Assembly: GCA_026193555.1 (NCBI GenBank)
Contig: JAPHUU010000059.1
Coordinates: 1 to 16,616 of the forward strand
DNA length: 16,616 nucleotides
Reading direction: 5' to 3'
Source of the DNA: Rhodanobacter sp.
GTDB lineage: Bacteria; Pseudomonadota; Gammaproteobacteria; Xanthomonadales; Rhodanobacteraceae
The translations under genes and the position numbers were made by a program. Position 1 is the stretch's first letter. Every line of letters begins with the position of its first letter. The notes beneath the pieces are model-generated. The model saw nothing but the letters and a program-made list of their open reading frames with translations. It had not been told where the DNA came from and did not search any database. Positions 7,680 through 15,101 of this stretch are shown piece after piece.

Positions 7680-9467
7680 GTGGTGAAGATCGCGACGAAG
7701 ATGGCGTGGCTTGTTCTGGCTGCGTTGCTGTCGGCCAGTTCGGCGTGGGCGGACCAGCCAACGGATGCGCGATTCAGGCAGATCTACCAGCAGGAATGGG
7801 CTTGGCGCACCGGCCAGGCGGGAATCAGTGCCTCCGGCGAATCCCAGCCCAACAACGGTCGTCTCGACGATGTCGACGCGGCCAGCCAGCAGCAGCGGCT
7901 GGACTACTGGCAGGACGTGCTGCGACAGCTTGATGGCATCGACGTGGCCCAACTGTCGCCTGCCGATCGGGTGAACTACGCCGTCTATCGCGAGCAGATC
8001 GGCAACTTCATCGCCGATCAGCGCTTCAAGAACTGGCAGATGCCGTTCAACAGCGATTCGGCGTTCTGGTCCGACATCGGCTATGAGCTTCACGGCAACA
8101 AGCTGCACACGGCAGATGATTATGGCAAATACCTCGACCGGCTCGACCAGATTCCGGCCTATATCGACCAGCAGATAGCCAACATGCAGGCGGGCCTCGC
8201 CCGCGGCTTCAGCGTGCCGCGCGAGGTGTTGAAGGGCCGCGATGTGTCGATCGCCGCCGTCGCCGAACTGAAGGATCCGACCCGGAGCAGCTTCTACGCG
8301 CCGTTCAAGCAGTTGCCGGACTCAGTCACGGCGGATCAGGCGCAGGCGCTGCGGGGTCAGGCCGTGCAGCGCATCCGCGATGAGGTGATTCCGGCTTACG
8401 CCAAGCTGCTGGCGTTCTTCCGCGACAAGTACGTACCCCAGGCGCGCACCACGCTGGCGGCCGAGGCGCTGCCTGATGGCAAGGCCTACTACCGGCAACA
8501 GATTCACGAATACACCACGCTGGATCTCAGCCCCGACCAGATCCACCAGATCGGCCTGGAGCAGGTGGCGAAGATCCATGCGCAAATGCTCAAGGTGATG
8601 CAGCAGACCGGCTTCAAGGGCAGCTTCGCCGAGTTCCTGCAGTTCCTGCGCAGCGACCCGCAGTTCTATGCGAAGACCCCGCAGGAGCTGCTCGACCGCA
8701 GCGCATGGGTGGCCAAGGAAGTGGACGGCCAGTTGTCGAAGTTCTTCGGTCACCTGCCGCGGGAGCGCTTCACCATCAAGCCGGTGCCGGCCGATATCGC
8801 GCCGTATTACACGTCCGGGCGTGGCGGTCCGGGCGTCTATCTGGTCAACACCTACGACCTGCCATCGCGGCCGCTGTACAACATGCCTGCGCTGACCCTG
8901 CACGAGTCCTACCCCGGCCATGCGTTGCAGCTGGAACTGGCCGGCGAGCAGTCCGGCCAGCCGGCCTTCCGTCGCGAGGGCTACATCTCCGCCTATGGCG
9001 AGGGTTGGGGCCTGTATTCGGAGTATCTCGGCAACGAGATGGGCATCTACAAGACGCCGTATGAGCGTTTCGGTTTCCTCACCTATCAGATGTGGCGTGC
9101 GTGTCGGCTGGTGGTCGATACCGGCATCCACCACCTGGGGTGGACCCGCCAGCAGGGCATCGATTACCTCACCGTCAACACCGCACTGTCAGCGCGCGAG
9201 ATCGCCAACGAGGTCGACCGCTACATAAGCTGGCCGGGGCAGGCGCTCAGCTACGAGCTGGGTTATCTGAAGATTCTCGAACTGCGCGAGAGGGCGGAGA
9301 AGGCGCTGGGCCCGAGCTTCGACCTGCGGCATTTCCACGACACCGTGCTGCAGATCGGCTCGGTACCGCTACCGGTGCTGGAGCAGCGCATCGACCGCTT
9401 CATCGCCGAGGGCGGACCGGAGCCGGAGTATCCGTGTGACTGTGCGCAGGGCGACAGGAGACCGTAG
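7680..9467 (+). CDS. exported DUF885 family protein (putative zinc metallopeptidase)
   Basis: 595 residues from GTG 7680. The N-terminus (VVKIATKMAWLVLAALLSAS, cut predicted near AWA) is a Sec signal, so the protein is periplasmic or lipid-surface exposed. It has the DUF885 hallmark HESYPGH (His408, Glu409, His414), an HExxxGH variant of the gluzincin zinc site, and downstream SAYGEGWGLYSEYLG with Glu441 as likely third ligand. DUF885 proteins run about 550-620 residues and are presumed peptidases by fold; substrate unknown. AAGGGGA (7668-7674) fits GTG 7680 or 7683 (6 or 9 bases); an ATG at 7701 has no ribosome-binding site and would shorten the signal n-region. The frame is open back to 7386, but that belongs to the remnant upstream. 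Confidence 0.88.
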   Translation: MVKIATKMAWLVLAALLSASSAWADQPTDARFRQIYQQEWAWRTGQAGISASGESQPNNGRLDDVDAASQQQRLDYWQDVLRQLDGIDVAQLSPADRVNYAVYREQIGNFIADQRFKNWQMPFNSDSAFWSDIGYELHGNKLHTADDYGKYLDRLDQIPAYIDQQIANMQAGLARGFSVPREVLKGRDVSIAAVAELKDPTRSSFYAPFKQLPDSVTADQAQALRGQAVQRIRDEVIPAYAKLLAFFRDKYVPQARTTLAAEALPDGKAYYRQQIHEYTTLDLSPDQIHQIGLEQVAKIHAQMLKVMQQTGFKGSFAEFLQFLRSDPQFYAKTPQELLDRSAWVAKEVDGQLSKFFGHLPRERFTIKPVPADIAPYYTSGRGGPGVYLVNTYDLPSRPLYNMPALTLHESYPGHALQLELAGEQSGQPAFRREGYISAYGEGWGLYSEYLGNEMGIYKTPYERFGFLTYQMWRACRLVVDTGIHHLGWTRQQGIDYLTVNTALSAREIANEVDRYISWPGQALSYELGYLKILELRERAEKALGPSFDLRHFHDTVLQIGSVPLPVLEQRIDRFIAEGGPEPEYPCDCAQGDRRP

Positions 9468-9600
9468 AGGTGCGGCTCGGCGGCTCCTCCGCGGTATGGC
9501 GCGGGATGTCGGCATGGCGGATCAACGCGACGGCGGCTCGGCGCTGTCGATGGGATGGCGCGCGCGTCGCGCAGGTGCTCGAAGTCAGCGGACCTAAGCG
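9468..9600. other. short spacer with one copy of a 22-bp repeat
   Basis: Non-coding spacer between the DUF885 stop and its terminator. It holds the first copy (9557-9578) of a 22-bp near-identical direct repeat whose second copy is on the far side of the cation transporter gene (10769-10790). Nothing else was recognised. Confidence 0.35.
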
Positions 9601-9658
9601 GGCAAGGCAGGGTCCGGCGCAGGCCAGCTGCACTGCGCCAGTGGCCTTGCCAATTTTT
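9601..9658 (+). terminator. rho-independent terminator of the DUF885 gene
   Basis: GGCAAGGC (9601-9608) pairs with GCCTTGCC (9644-9651); nested inside, GGCGCAG (9616-9622) pairs with CTGCGCC (9633-9639). AATTTTTC follows directly, giving a T-run at 9654-9658 on the plus strand. It lies about 135 bases after the DUF885 stop and 40 bases before the end of the convergent transporter gene. Confidence 0.8.
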
Positions 9659-9699
9659 CGCTTGTCAGGTCCGAGCGGCGCATCCCCGTGTGTTGCAGT

Positions 9700-10641
9700 T
9701 CACTTCACGTCGTGGTCCAGATCGGGGCGCTCCCAGGGGTCGACGTGGGTCATCAGGTTCAGCACCCGGTGCCGCTGCAGAACCCTGTGTCTGGCTTCGA
9801 CCGCGATGTCGTGACCCGCCTCGACGGTGATCGAGCCATTCACCTCGATATGCGCATCGACGACGATCATGTCGCCCATCTTTCGCGTGCGGACGTCGTG
9901 TACGCCTCGCACACCCGGCGTTTCCGTAAGCGTTCGGCAGATCGCGGCGACCTCCTGCTCATCAACGGCGCGATCCATCAGGTCATGCAGCGCGTTCCAG
10001 CCAAAGGCCCAACCCATCCTGGCCACCATGAAACCCACGATCAGTGCAGCGATCGGGTCCAGCAGGGGATAGCCTGCCAGGTTGCCGACAATGCCCAGCC
10101 CGACCACGAGTGACGAGGCCGCATCCGATCGTGCATGCCACGCGTTGGCGACCAGCATGCTCGACTTCACGCGCTTGGCGATCGACAGCAGGTAGCGGAA
10201 CAGTGATTCCTTGGCGATGAGCGCTGCGCCGACCACCCACAAAGCCACCACATGCACCCGCTGAATGGTTGCCGGCGCTTCCAGCTTGCGGATGGCTGAC
10301 CAGAGAATCCCCAGACCGACCGCCAGCAACAGCAAGCCGAGTGCCAGTGACGCGGCGGTTTCGAAGCGCTGGTGACCGTACGGGTGTTCCTCGTCGGCCT
10401 CCTTGCGACTGTGGTGCCCAGCGGCAAGCACCACAAAATCGGCGACCAGATCCGACATCGAATGGATGCCATCGGAGATCAGTCCCTGCGAATGGGACAC
10501 GATGCCGGCGGCGATCTGGCTGAAAGTCAGGCCTGCATTGACCGCAACGCTGACCCAGGTACTGCGCGAAGAGGCTGCTTTGCGTTCGGAGGGGCTGTGT
10601 TCCGGGTCGTCGGTATCCCCCGGGAGTTCGTTTGGATTCAT
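9700..10641 (-). CDS. cation diffusion facilitator (CDF) family metal/proton antiporter
   Basis: 313 residues, the usual CDF length. Inner-membrane exporter of divalent metal out of the cytosol in exchange for protons. TM2 carries SDGIHSMSD (His60xxxAsp64) and TM5 carries WHARSD (His169xxxAsp173), the four ligands of the transport site; the His-Asp/His-Asp set is the one associated with zinc exporters, while FieF/YiiP types have Asp-Asp/His-Asp. The DEEHPYGHQRFE loop (83-94) between TM2 and TM3 is a strong family marker. The C-terminal cytosolic domain (about 220-300) has the regulatory His/Asp-rich ferredoxin-like fold pattern (GVHDVRTRKMGD...). The first about 25 residues are charged and not conserved in the family. 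Start ATG 10641 has only a weak GCGGG upstream. No metalloregulator is adjacent. Confidence 0.93.
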   Translation of the reverse strand: MNPNELPGDTDDPEHSPSERKAASSRSTWVSVAVNAGLTFSQIAAGIVSHSQGLISDGIHSMSDLVADFVVLAAGHHSRKEADEEHPYGHQRFETAASLALGLLLLAVGLGILWSAIRKLEAPATIQRVHVVALWVVGAALIAKESLFRYLLSIAKRVKSSMLVANAWHARSDAASSLVVGLGIVGNLAGYPLLDPIAALIVGFMVARMGWAFGWNALHDLMDRAVDEQEVAAICRTLTETPGVRGVHDVRTRKMGDMIVVDAHIEVNGSITVEAGHDIAVEARHRVLQRHRVLNLMTHVDPWERPDLDHDVK

Positions 10642-10678
10642 GAGCCCGCTGTCGATTTCCCTGACACATCCTCAATCG

Positions 10679-10708
10679 ACAATATCCGCTGTGGTGGAAC
10701 GAATTCAA
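10679..10708 (-). promoter_or_regulatory. possible sigma70 promoter of the CDF gene
   Basis: On the minus strand TTGAAT (10703-10708) and TATTGT (10679-10684) are separated by 18 bases, about 38 bases before the transporter ATG. Both hexamers deviate from consensus but fall in the only AT-richer patch of this spacer. Confidence 0.35.
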
Positions 10709-10847
10709 CTCGCCGTGAAGGGCTGTGATCGCACCAGGCGGGTGTGGCATCGATCGACGGCGTGGAACGGCGTGCGCATCGCGCAGGTGCCGGGGGGAGA
10801 GCGGGGTATGGCACGGCTGGCGCTGGTTGCCGCGGCGCAGCAGGTAC

Positions 10848-11357
10848 CTATCCGCCGCCGCGGGCCAGCGCGGCCGTCAAAGCCTGCTTCCACTCGGCCA
10901 TCATCGCGCCGTAGCGGGCATCGGCCAGAAATTCGGAGGCGTATGCGCGGCCCTCCGGGTTCAGGCCGGTGAGCGTGTAGCTCACTTGCACGGTGCTGCC
11001 TTCACCGTCGCCCGAACAGCGCACATCGACCAGCCCCATGTTCGAGCCCCCGGCCAGACGCGCGTAACTGATTCGGCCAGCAGCCGGTTCGTCGTCCGTG
11101 ACGATCCATACGGTCTCGTGGCCGTCATGCCGGCGCGTACGAAAGACACTGCCGCGGCCACGGTCTCCACTCAACAGCTCGGGGTGCCATCCTTGCGCCC
11201 ATTGCTCTTCCCCACGCGCGGTCAACAGGGGCAGGATCCGTTGGCAAGTGGCGTCGAGATGAAAACGGCGGGTCCGGGACAGCGGGCTGGCGGCCGCGGC
11301 GGACGCACAGACGATCAGGAGAAGTGCGGCTGGCGCCGCCGCGTGTCTTGGGAGCAT
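10848..11357 (-). CDS. exported SRPBCC-like protein of unknown function
   Basis: 169 residues. An N-terminal signal peptide (MLPRHAAAPAALLLIVCASA, cut predicted after the AAAA run) is followed by a domain of alternating strands: RTRRFHLDATCQRILPLLTA, GRGSVFRTRRHDG, TVWIVTDDE, GRISYARL, STVQVSYTLTGLN, and a C-terminal helix FLADARYGAMMAEWKQALTA. Strand order with a closing long helix fits the START/SRPBCC (polyketide-cyclase-like) fold that binds hydrophobic ligands, but no catalytic signature is seen and the fold call is an inference. The Cys in the h-region lacks a lipobox small residue before it. The ribosome-binding site is poor. It is divergent from the small RHH-like gene, which may control it. 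The next same-strand gene is the CDF transporter, 206 bases on. Confidence 0.65.
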   Translation of the reverse strand: MLPRHAAAPAALLLIVCASAAAASPLSRTRRFHLDATCQRILPLLTARGEEQWAQGWHPELLSGDRGRGSVFRTRRHDGHETVWIVTDDEPAAGRISYARLAGGSNMGLVDVRCSGDGEGSTVQVSYTLTGLNPEGRAYASEFLADARYGAMMAEWKQALTAALARGGG

Positions 11358-11378
11358 GAGGGTTTATCCGATGATGTG

Positions 11379-11410
11379 GTACCAATGTACCTGTATACCA
11401 GAACACCAGC
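11379..11410. repeat. four tandem 8-bp repeats, candidate RHH operator
   Basis: In exact 8-base register read GTACCAAT, GTACCTGT, ATACCAGA, ACACCAGC; ACC at positions 3-5 is invariant. The array lies in the spacer between the divergent SRPBCC-like and RHH-like genes, directly before a TATACT box. Tandem short sites in the same orientation are how several ribbon-helix-helix repressors (for example the omega family) bind. Confidence 0.45.
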
Positions 11411-11416
11411 AACCCC

Positions 11417-11422
11417 TATACT
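11417..11422 (+). promoter_or_regulatory. candidate -10 box of the RHH-like gene
   Basis: TATACT matches five of six positions of the sigma70 -10 consensus and lies 29 bases before the ATG at 11452. No good -35 is found at the standard distance; that place is filled by the octamer array. Confidence 0.35.
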
Positions 11423-11451
11423 CCTGAACTACCGCCTCAAGGCCGACAACG

Positions 11452-11724
11452 ATGCCCACAAGAGAACCCGAGACCTCTGCCCGTCAGCCTCGTGTGGAAC
11501 GCGTGCAGACCGGCGTGCGTCTGGAGAAACGCCTGCTCAAAGTGCTCAAGGGCTTGGCCGAGTCGCTGGATCTGTCGCTGGGCGACCTGCTTGAAGGCAT
11601 CGCCCTGCACGCTCTCGAAAACAAGCCGCCGTTCTCGGCCGACACGCTGAAGAAGATCGGGGATCTGAAACGGGTCTATGGACTCGAGCTGGAAGCCGGC
11701 GACAGCCACACGTTGCGCGAATGA
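11452..11724 (+). CDS. small protein with ribbon-helix-helix-like core
   Basis: 90 residues. A charged N-terminus is followed by VQTGVRLEKR (strand, about 18-27), LLKVLKGLAESLD (helix 1), LSLGDLLEGIALHAL (helix 2), the strand-helix-turn-helix layout of CopG/Arc-type DNA-binding proteins, in which the strand of a dimer enters the major groove. A C-terminal tail (about 58-90) follows, ending DSHTLRE. Length and layout suit a small dimeric repressor, but the call is from pattern only. AAGG lies about 9 bases before the ATG. It is divergent from the SRPBCC-like gene with tandem octamers between them, an arrangement that suggests autoregulation. No toxin-like partner is adjacent: the next gene is phhA, convergent 34 bases away. 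Confidence 0.55.
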   Translation: MPTREPETSARQPRVERVQTGVRLEKRLLKVLKGLAESLDLSLGDLLEGIALHALENKPPFSADTLKKIGDLKRVYGLELEAGDSHTLRE

Positions 11725-11733
11725 CCTTGGCCG

Positions 11734-11756
11734 GGCCGTCCTGCCGGCGGACGGCC
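11734..11756. terminator. hairpin shared by the convergent RHH-like and phhA genes
   Basis: GGCCGTCC (11734-11741), loop TGCCGGC, GGACGGCC (11749-11756): a perfect 8-bp GC stem lying in the 34-base gap between the two stop codons. No T-run on either side, so it may act with Rho or simply as a barrier in both directions. Confidence 0.5.
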
Positions 11757-11758
11757 GC

Positions 11759-12646
11759 TCAGGTATCCGCGCCGGTCGCCCAGCCCTCACGGCTGCCGCG
11801 GGTGAACACGCGATCACTTTCCAGTACGTCGCCGGCCGCATGGGTCGGGCGCTGTGCCAGTCGGACGTACAGCGGCGTGAAGTCGGGACGGGTGGCCTCG
11901 AACAACTGCTCGAAGTCGTTGATCACGAAATAGGTCTGCTGGTAGGTGTCGATGCGGTAGCGCGTACTCATCACCCGCTCGAGGTCGAAGCCGATGCGGT
12001 TCGGCGACGGTGAATCGAGCGAGTAGATCGACTCACCCTTGGAGCTGACGATGCCGGCGCCGTAGATACGCAGGCCCTCGTCGGTGTTGATCAGGCCGAA
12101 CTCCACCGTGTACCAGTACAGCCGGGTCAGGTTCATCAGCGCGTCGGGGCCAATCGCAAATGCCTTCATGCCGCCACGACCGTAAGCCTGCATGTAGTCG
12201 GCGAACACCGGGTTCAACAGCAGTGGCACGTGGCCGAACAGGTCGTGGAACAGATCCGGCTCGCTGAGGTAGTCGAGCTGGTCGGGCTTCCTGATCCACC
12301 AGCTGACCGGAAAGCGCCGGTTGGCAAGGTGATCGAAAAACACCTCGTCCGGCAGCAGGCCTTCCACCGCGACCACTTCCCAGCCGGTGGCTTTCGTCAG
12401 CACCTTGTTGAGCTCGCTGAACTTCGGGATGCCGCCGTCGCCGAGGCCGAAGCGCTCCACCCCGGCGAGGAATTCCTTGCAGGCGCGGCCGGGCAGCATC
12501 TCGCGCTGGCGCGCGTACAGGGTGTCCCATACCTGATGGTCGGTTGGGCTGTAGCTGGCCCACGGCTGCTCGACCACGCCGGTGGCATACACCGGCACAT
12601 AGCCACGATCAGTTTGCCGATGTTCGACCTTGCGGGGGGTGTCCAT
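11759..12646 (-). CDS. phhA: phenylalanine 4-hydroxylase
   Basis: 295 residues, the size of the monomeric bacterial enzymes (about 260-300). Cytosolic non-haem iron, tetrahydropterin-dependent monooxygenase turning L-phenylalanine into L-tyrosine, the entry to Phe catabolism. The iron triad is intact: HDLFGHVP gives His134 and His139, and YWYTVEFGL gives Glu182. GIVSSKGES and PFSWWIRKP-like (FPVSWWIRKPDQLDYL) segments are also family-typical. ATG 12646 is chosen over the upstream in-frame ATG at 12694 because GGAGT lies 5 bases before it. It lacks the N-terminal ACT regulatory domain of animal enzymes. The divergent Lrp/AsnC-type gene is the likely regulator. The recycling enzyme PhhB (pterin carbinolamine dehydratase) is not in the window. 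Confidence 0.96.
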   Translation of the reverse strand: MDTPRKVEHRQTDRGYVPVYATGVVEQPWASYSPTDHQVWDTLYARQREMLPGRACKEFLAGVERFGLGDGGIPKFSELNKVLTKATGWEVVAVEGLLPDEVFFDHLANRRFPVSWWIRKPDQLDYLSEPDLFHDLFGHVPLLLNPVFADYMQAYGRGGMKAFAIGPDALMNLTRLYWYTVEFGLINTDEGLRIYGAGIVSSKGESIYSLDSPSPNRIGFDLERVMSTRYRIDTYQQTYFVINDFEQLFEATRPDFTPLYVRLAQRPTHAAGDVLESDRVFTRGSREGWATGADT

Positions 12647-12692
12647 GACGTACTCCGGGTGGCAATTGACTAAACGGTGAAAGCTTACGGCC

Positions 12693-12748
12693 AATGATGC
12701 GCACGAAGCTTGTTTTATTGTCCGGTTCAGCCAGCTTCGTGCATCATT
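12693..12748. promoter_or_regulatory. long interrupted inverted repeat between phhA and the Lrp-type regulator
   Basis: AATGATGCgcACGAAGCT (12693-12710) and AGCTTCGTGCATCATT (12733-12748) are reverse complements apart from a two-base GC insertion in the left arm. The 22-base centre (12711-12732) is T-rich on the plus strand. It lies in the shared promoter region of two divergent genes and is the best candidate for the regulator's binding site. Confidence 0.6.
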
Positions 12749-12786
12749 CTTGCCTCAAGTACAGACAAATCGCAGGTATCTTGTCC

Positions 12787-13263
12787 ATGACCCCTCTGGA
12801 TCGTACCGATCTGCGCCTGCTGGCCATCCTGCAGGGCGAAGGTCGGATCACCAATGCCGAGCTGGCCGAGCGGGTCAATCTGTCACCCTCAGCCTGCCTG
12901 CGCCGCCTGCAGCGGCTGGAGGCAGACCGGGTCATCAGCGGCTATGCGGCGCAGATCGACCCCCAGGCCGTGGGTCTGGGCCTGCAGGCGTTCGTGCGGG
13001 TACAGCTGGTCAAGCACGAGAGCGAGGCGATCGAGCGTTTCGTCGCACAGGTCAACAGCTGGAGCGAAGTGGTCGCCTGCCATGCGCTGACCGGTGACAT
13101 GGACTATCTGCTGCACATCTACGTGACCGATCTGAAGGATTTCTCGCGTTTCCTGCTCGACCACCTGTTGAACGCCGCGGGCGTCGCCGATGTCAATTCC
13201 AGCTTCGTGCTGCGCACGGTGAAGCGTTCGCCATCGTTGCCGCTGCGGCAGCTAGAGCGCTGA
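12787..13263 (+). CDS. Lrp/AsnC-family transcriptional regulator
   Basis: 158 residues, the standard Lrp/AsnC length. N-terminal winged helix (LDRTDLRLLAILQGEGRITN, then AELAERVNLSPSACLRRLQR, residues about 4-43) binds DNA; the C-terminal RAM/ligand domain includes ACHALTGDMDYLLHIYVTDL (98-116), whose GDxDY motif is part of the amino-acid pocket region. The frame is open back to 12694, but ATG 12787 (MTPLDRTDL) matches the family N-terminus. Divergent placement 140 bases from phhA argues that it senses Phe or Tyr and controls phhA, as known for Lrp-type PhhR-like or AsnC-type neighbours in other Proteobacteria; the ligand is inferred. The acyltransferase gene follows 30 bases downstream and may share its transcript. 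Confidence 0.93.
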   Translation: MTPLDRTDLRLLAILQGEGRITNAELAERVNLSPSACLRRLQRLEADRVISGYAAQIDPQAVGLGLQAFVRVQLVKHESEAIERFVAQVNSWSEVVACHALTGDMDYLLHIYVTDLKDFSRFLLDHLLNAAGVADVNSSFVLRTVKRSPSLPLRQLER

Positions 13264-13293
13264 CTGGCCGACTGCCGCTAAACTAGTGAGCTG

Positions 13294-14097
13294 ATGAGCA
13301 TAGACACCACAATTGCCGCCTCCCGCCAGGATCTGCTGCGCCCGCTGCGCTACCTGTGGCGTGTGCCGCAGCTGCTGCTGATGATCGTGCTGGGCATCCT
13401 GTTCAGCCTGCTGATCCTCAGCTGGAACCGGCAGGAAGTGATGCAGGAGGGCAAGGAACCGTTTGCCCACCGGTTGATCCGCTGGTGGTCGCGCAACTTG
13501 CTGAGGGTGTTCGGTCTGCGCTCGGTGCGGCTGGGCCAGCCATTGCCGGATTCGGTGTTGTTTGTCGCCAACCACACCTCGTGGATCGACATCGCCCTGC
13601 TGCACAGTCAGCGTGCCGCGTGTTTCGTCGCCAAGTCGGAGATTGCCAGCTGGCCACTGGTGGGATGGATGGCCGGGGCCGGGGGCACGATCTTTCACCG
13701 TCGCGGCAGCAACCATTCACTGTCAAACGTGATGCAGGCGATGGTCGAGCGGCTGCGCGGCGGTCGTTCGGTCGGCGTGTTCCCCGAGGGCGGCACCGGT
13801 TACAACGGCGTGCTCAAGGTGTTTCATGCGCGGATATTCCAGGCCGCGCTGGATGCCGAGGTGCCGGTGCAGCCGGTGGCGCTGCGCTTCGCCCGCGCCG
13901 GGCGCCGGGTCATCGACGCCGGCTTCCGCGAGGACGAAGGCTTCATGGCCAACCTGGTGCGCCTGCTCGGTGGGGCGCCGATGGATGCCGAGGTGCATTT
14001 CCTCCTGCCGGTGCCGGCAAGCCCGGATGCGCGGCGGCGCATGGCCGAGCTGTCGCGCGAACGCATCGCAGCCGCGTTGGAAGATCGCACGGCATGA
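13294..14097 (+). CDS. plsC: PlsC-like 1-acyl-glycerol-3-phosphate acyltransferase
   Basis: 267 residues. Membrane-bound acyltransferase of the PlsC/LPLAT superfamily, adding an acyl group to a lysophospholipid such as lysophosphatidic acid. A hydrophobic segment near the N-terminus (about 25-43, QLLLMIVLGILFSLLILSW) anchors it. The catalytic HX4D motif is NHTSWID (His94, Asp99); the third motif reads FPEGGTG (163-169), with an extra Gly compared with the common FPEGTRS; a basic FHRRGSN segment (134-140) lies between them. Exact acceptor lipid cannot be read from sequence, and an ornithine-lipid or hemolysin-like role is possible. The start has only a weak GTGAG site. Its TGA overlaps the ATG of the next gene (ATGA), so the two are translationally coupled. 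Confidence 0.88.
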   Translation: MSIDTTIAASRQDLLRPLRYLWRVPQLLLMIVLGILFSLLILSWNRQEVMQEGKEPFAHRLIRWWSRNLLRVFGLRSVRLGQPLPDSVLFVANHTSWIDIALLHSQRAACFVAKSEIASWPLVGWMAGAGGTIFHRRGSNHSLSNVMQAMVERLRGGRSVGVFPEGGTGYNGVLKVFHARIFQAALDAEVPVQPVALRFARAGRRVIDAGFREDEGFMANLVRLLGGAPMDAEVHFLLPVPASPDARRRMAELSRERIAAALEDRTA

Positions 14098-15101
14098 ACC
14101 TGCCGCACGGAAAGGACTTCCGTCCGCCCTGGCCACTGCGCAGCGGCCATGTCCAGACCATGTTGTCGTCCAGCGGCGTGCGCCGCTGGCTGCTGCCGCG
14201 TGCGGCCCGGTCGGTGCTGCAGGGCGCCGAGGCGGTGGTGGTCGACGGCGGCGGTGGCGTGCGCCTTACCGGTGCCTACACGGTGCAGAACGTGCGGCTG
14301 CAGCCGCGCGGTCTGGCGGTGCTGTTCCATGGCTGGGAGGGCAGTGTCGATTCCACCTATGTGCTGCAGACCGGCAGCCGGCTGCTCGCCGATGGCTGGG
14401 ACATCTTCCGGCTGAATTTCCGCGACCACGGCGACAGCTATCCGCTTAACGAGGCGCTGTTCCACTCCTGTCGCATTGACGAAGTGGTGCATGCGCTGGG
14501 CGACATCGCGCAGCGCTGGCCGGCCCGCCCGATCGCGCTGACCGGCTTCTCGCTGGGCGGCAACTTCGCGTTGCGGGCGGCGATGCAGACTTCGCGCGTC
14601 GGCATTCCGTTGAGCTACGTGCTGGCGGTATGCCCGATCATCGACCCGGGCGAGGGCCTGTTCGCGCTCGAGGAAACGGCGCCATGGATCTACCAGGCGT
14701 ACTTCATGCGCAAGTGGCGTCACTCGCTGCTGGCCAAGCAGCGGGCGTTTCCGCAGCATCAGTATTTCGAGATGTCCGAGCTGAAGCAGAACATGCGCGG
14801 ACTGACCGAGGCAATGGTGTTGCGGCATACCGACTTCCAGTCCCTGCAGCAGTATCTGGACGGCTATTCGGTGGCGGGCGACGCGCTGCAGGCGATGCAG
14901 ATCCCGGCCACCATCCTCACTGCGCGCGATGATCCGGTGATTCCGATCGATGCGTTCGAGAAACTGCAGTTGCCGCCGAATGTGGAGCTGGATATCGCCC
15001 CTTTCGGCGGTCACTGCGGTTTCATCCGCGGTTACGACATGACCAGTTACAGCGACGACTACATCGCGGCGCGCTTCAATGCGGTGGCCGACGCGCACTG
15101 A
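14094..15101 (+). CDS. yheT: YheT/ABHD-family alpha/beta hydrolase
   Basis: 335 residues from ATG 14094, inside the ATGA that ends the acyltransferase gene; the same frame is open back to 13356, but only as a shadow of that gene. The N-terminal FRPPWPLRSGHVQTM is the hallmark of the YheT/EMB8 (ABHD1/3) group. The fold follows: GLAVLFHGWEGS (oxyanion strand), FRLNFRDHGDS, nucleophile elbow GFSLGG (Ser153), acid in ARDDPVIP (Asp280 most likely, Asp279 adjacent), and histidine in FGGHCGF (His307), so the triad is intact. Eukaryotic relatives cleave phospholipid acyl chains; E. coli YheT has no proven substrate. Coupling to an acyltransferase suggests lipid turnover. It converges on the dioxygenase gene with 24 bases between stops. 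Confidence 0.92.
   Translation: MNLPHGKDFRPPWPLRSGHVQTMLSSSGVRRWLLPRAARSVLQGAEAVVVDGGGGVRLTGAYTVQNVRLQPRGLAVLFHGWEGSVDSTYVLQTGSRLLADGWDIFRLNFRDHGDSYPLNEALFHSCRIDEVVHALGDIAQRWPARPIALTGFSLGGNFALRAAMQTSRVGIPLSYVLAVCPIIDPGEGLFALEETAPWIYQAYFMRKWRHSLLAKQRAFPQHQYFEMSELKQNMRGLTEAMVLRHTDFQSLQQYLDGYSVAGDALQAMQIPATILTARDDPVIPIDAFEKLQLPPNVELDIAPFGGHCGFIRGYDMTSYSDDYIAARFNAVADAH

Noticed and set aside
11377..11400. Imperfect palindrome TGGTA ... TACCA in the RHH-like spacer
   Set aside because: The symmetry is only partial and is better explained by the 8-bp tandem repeat register.
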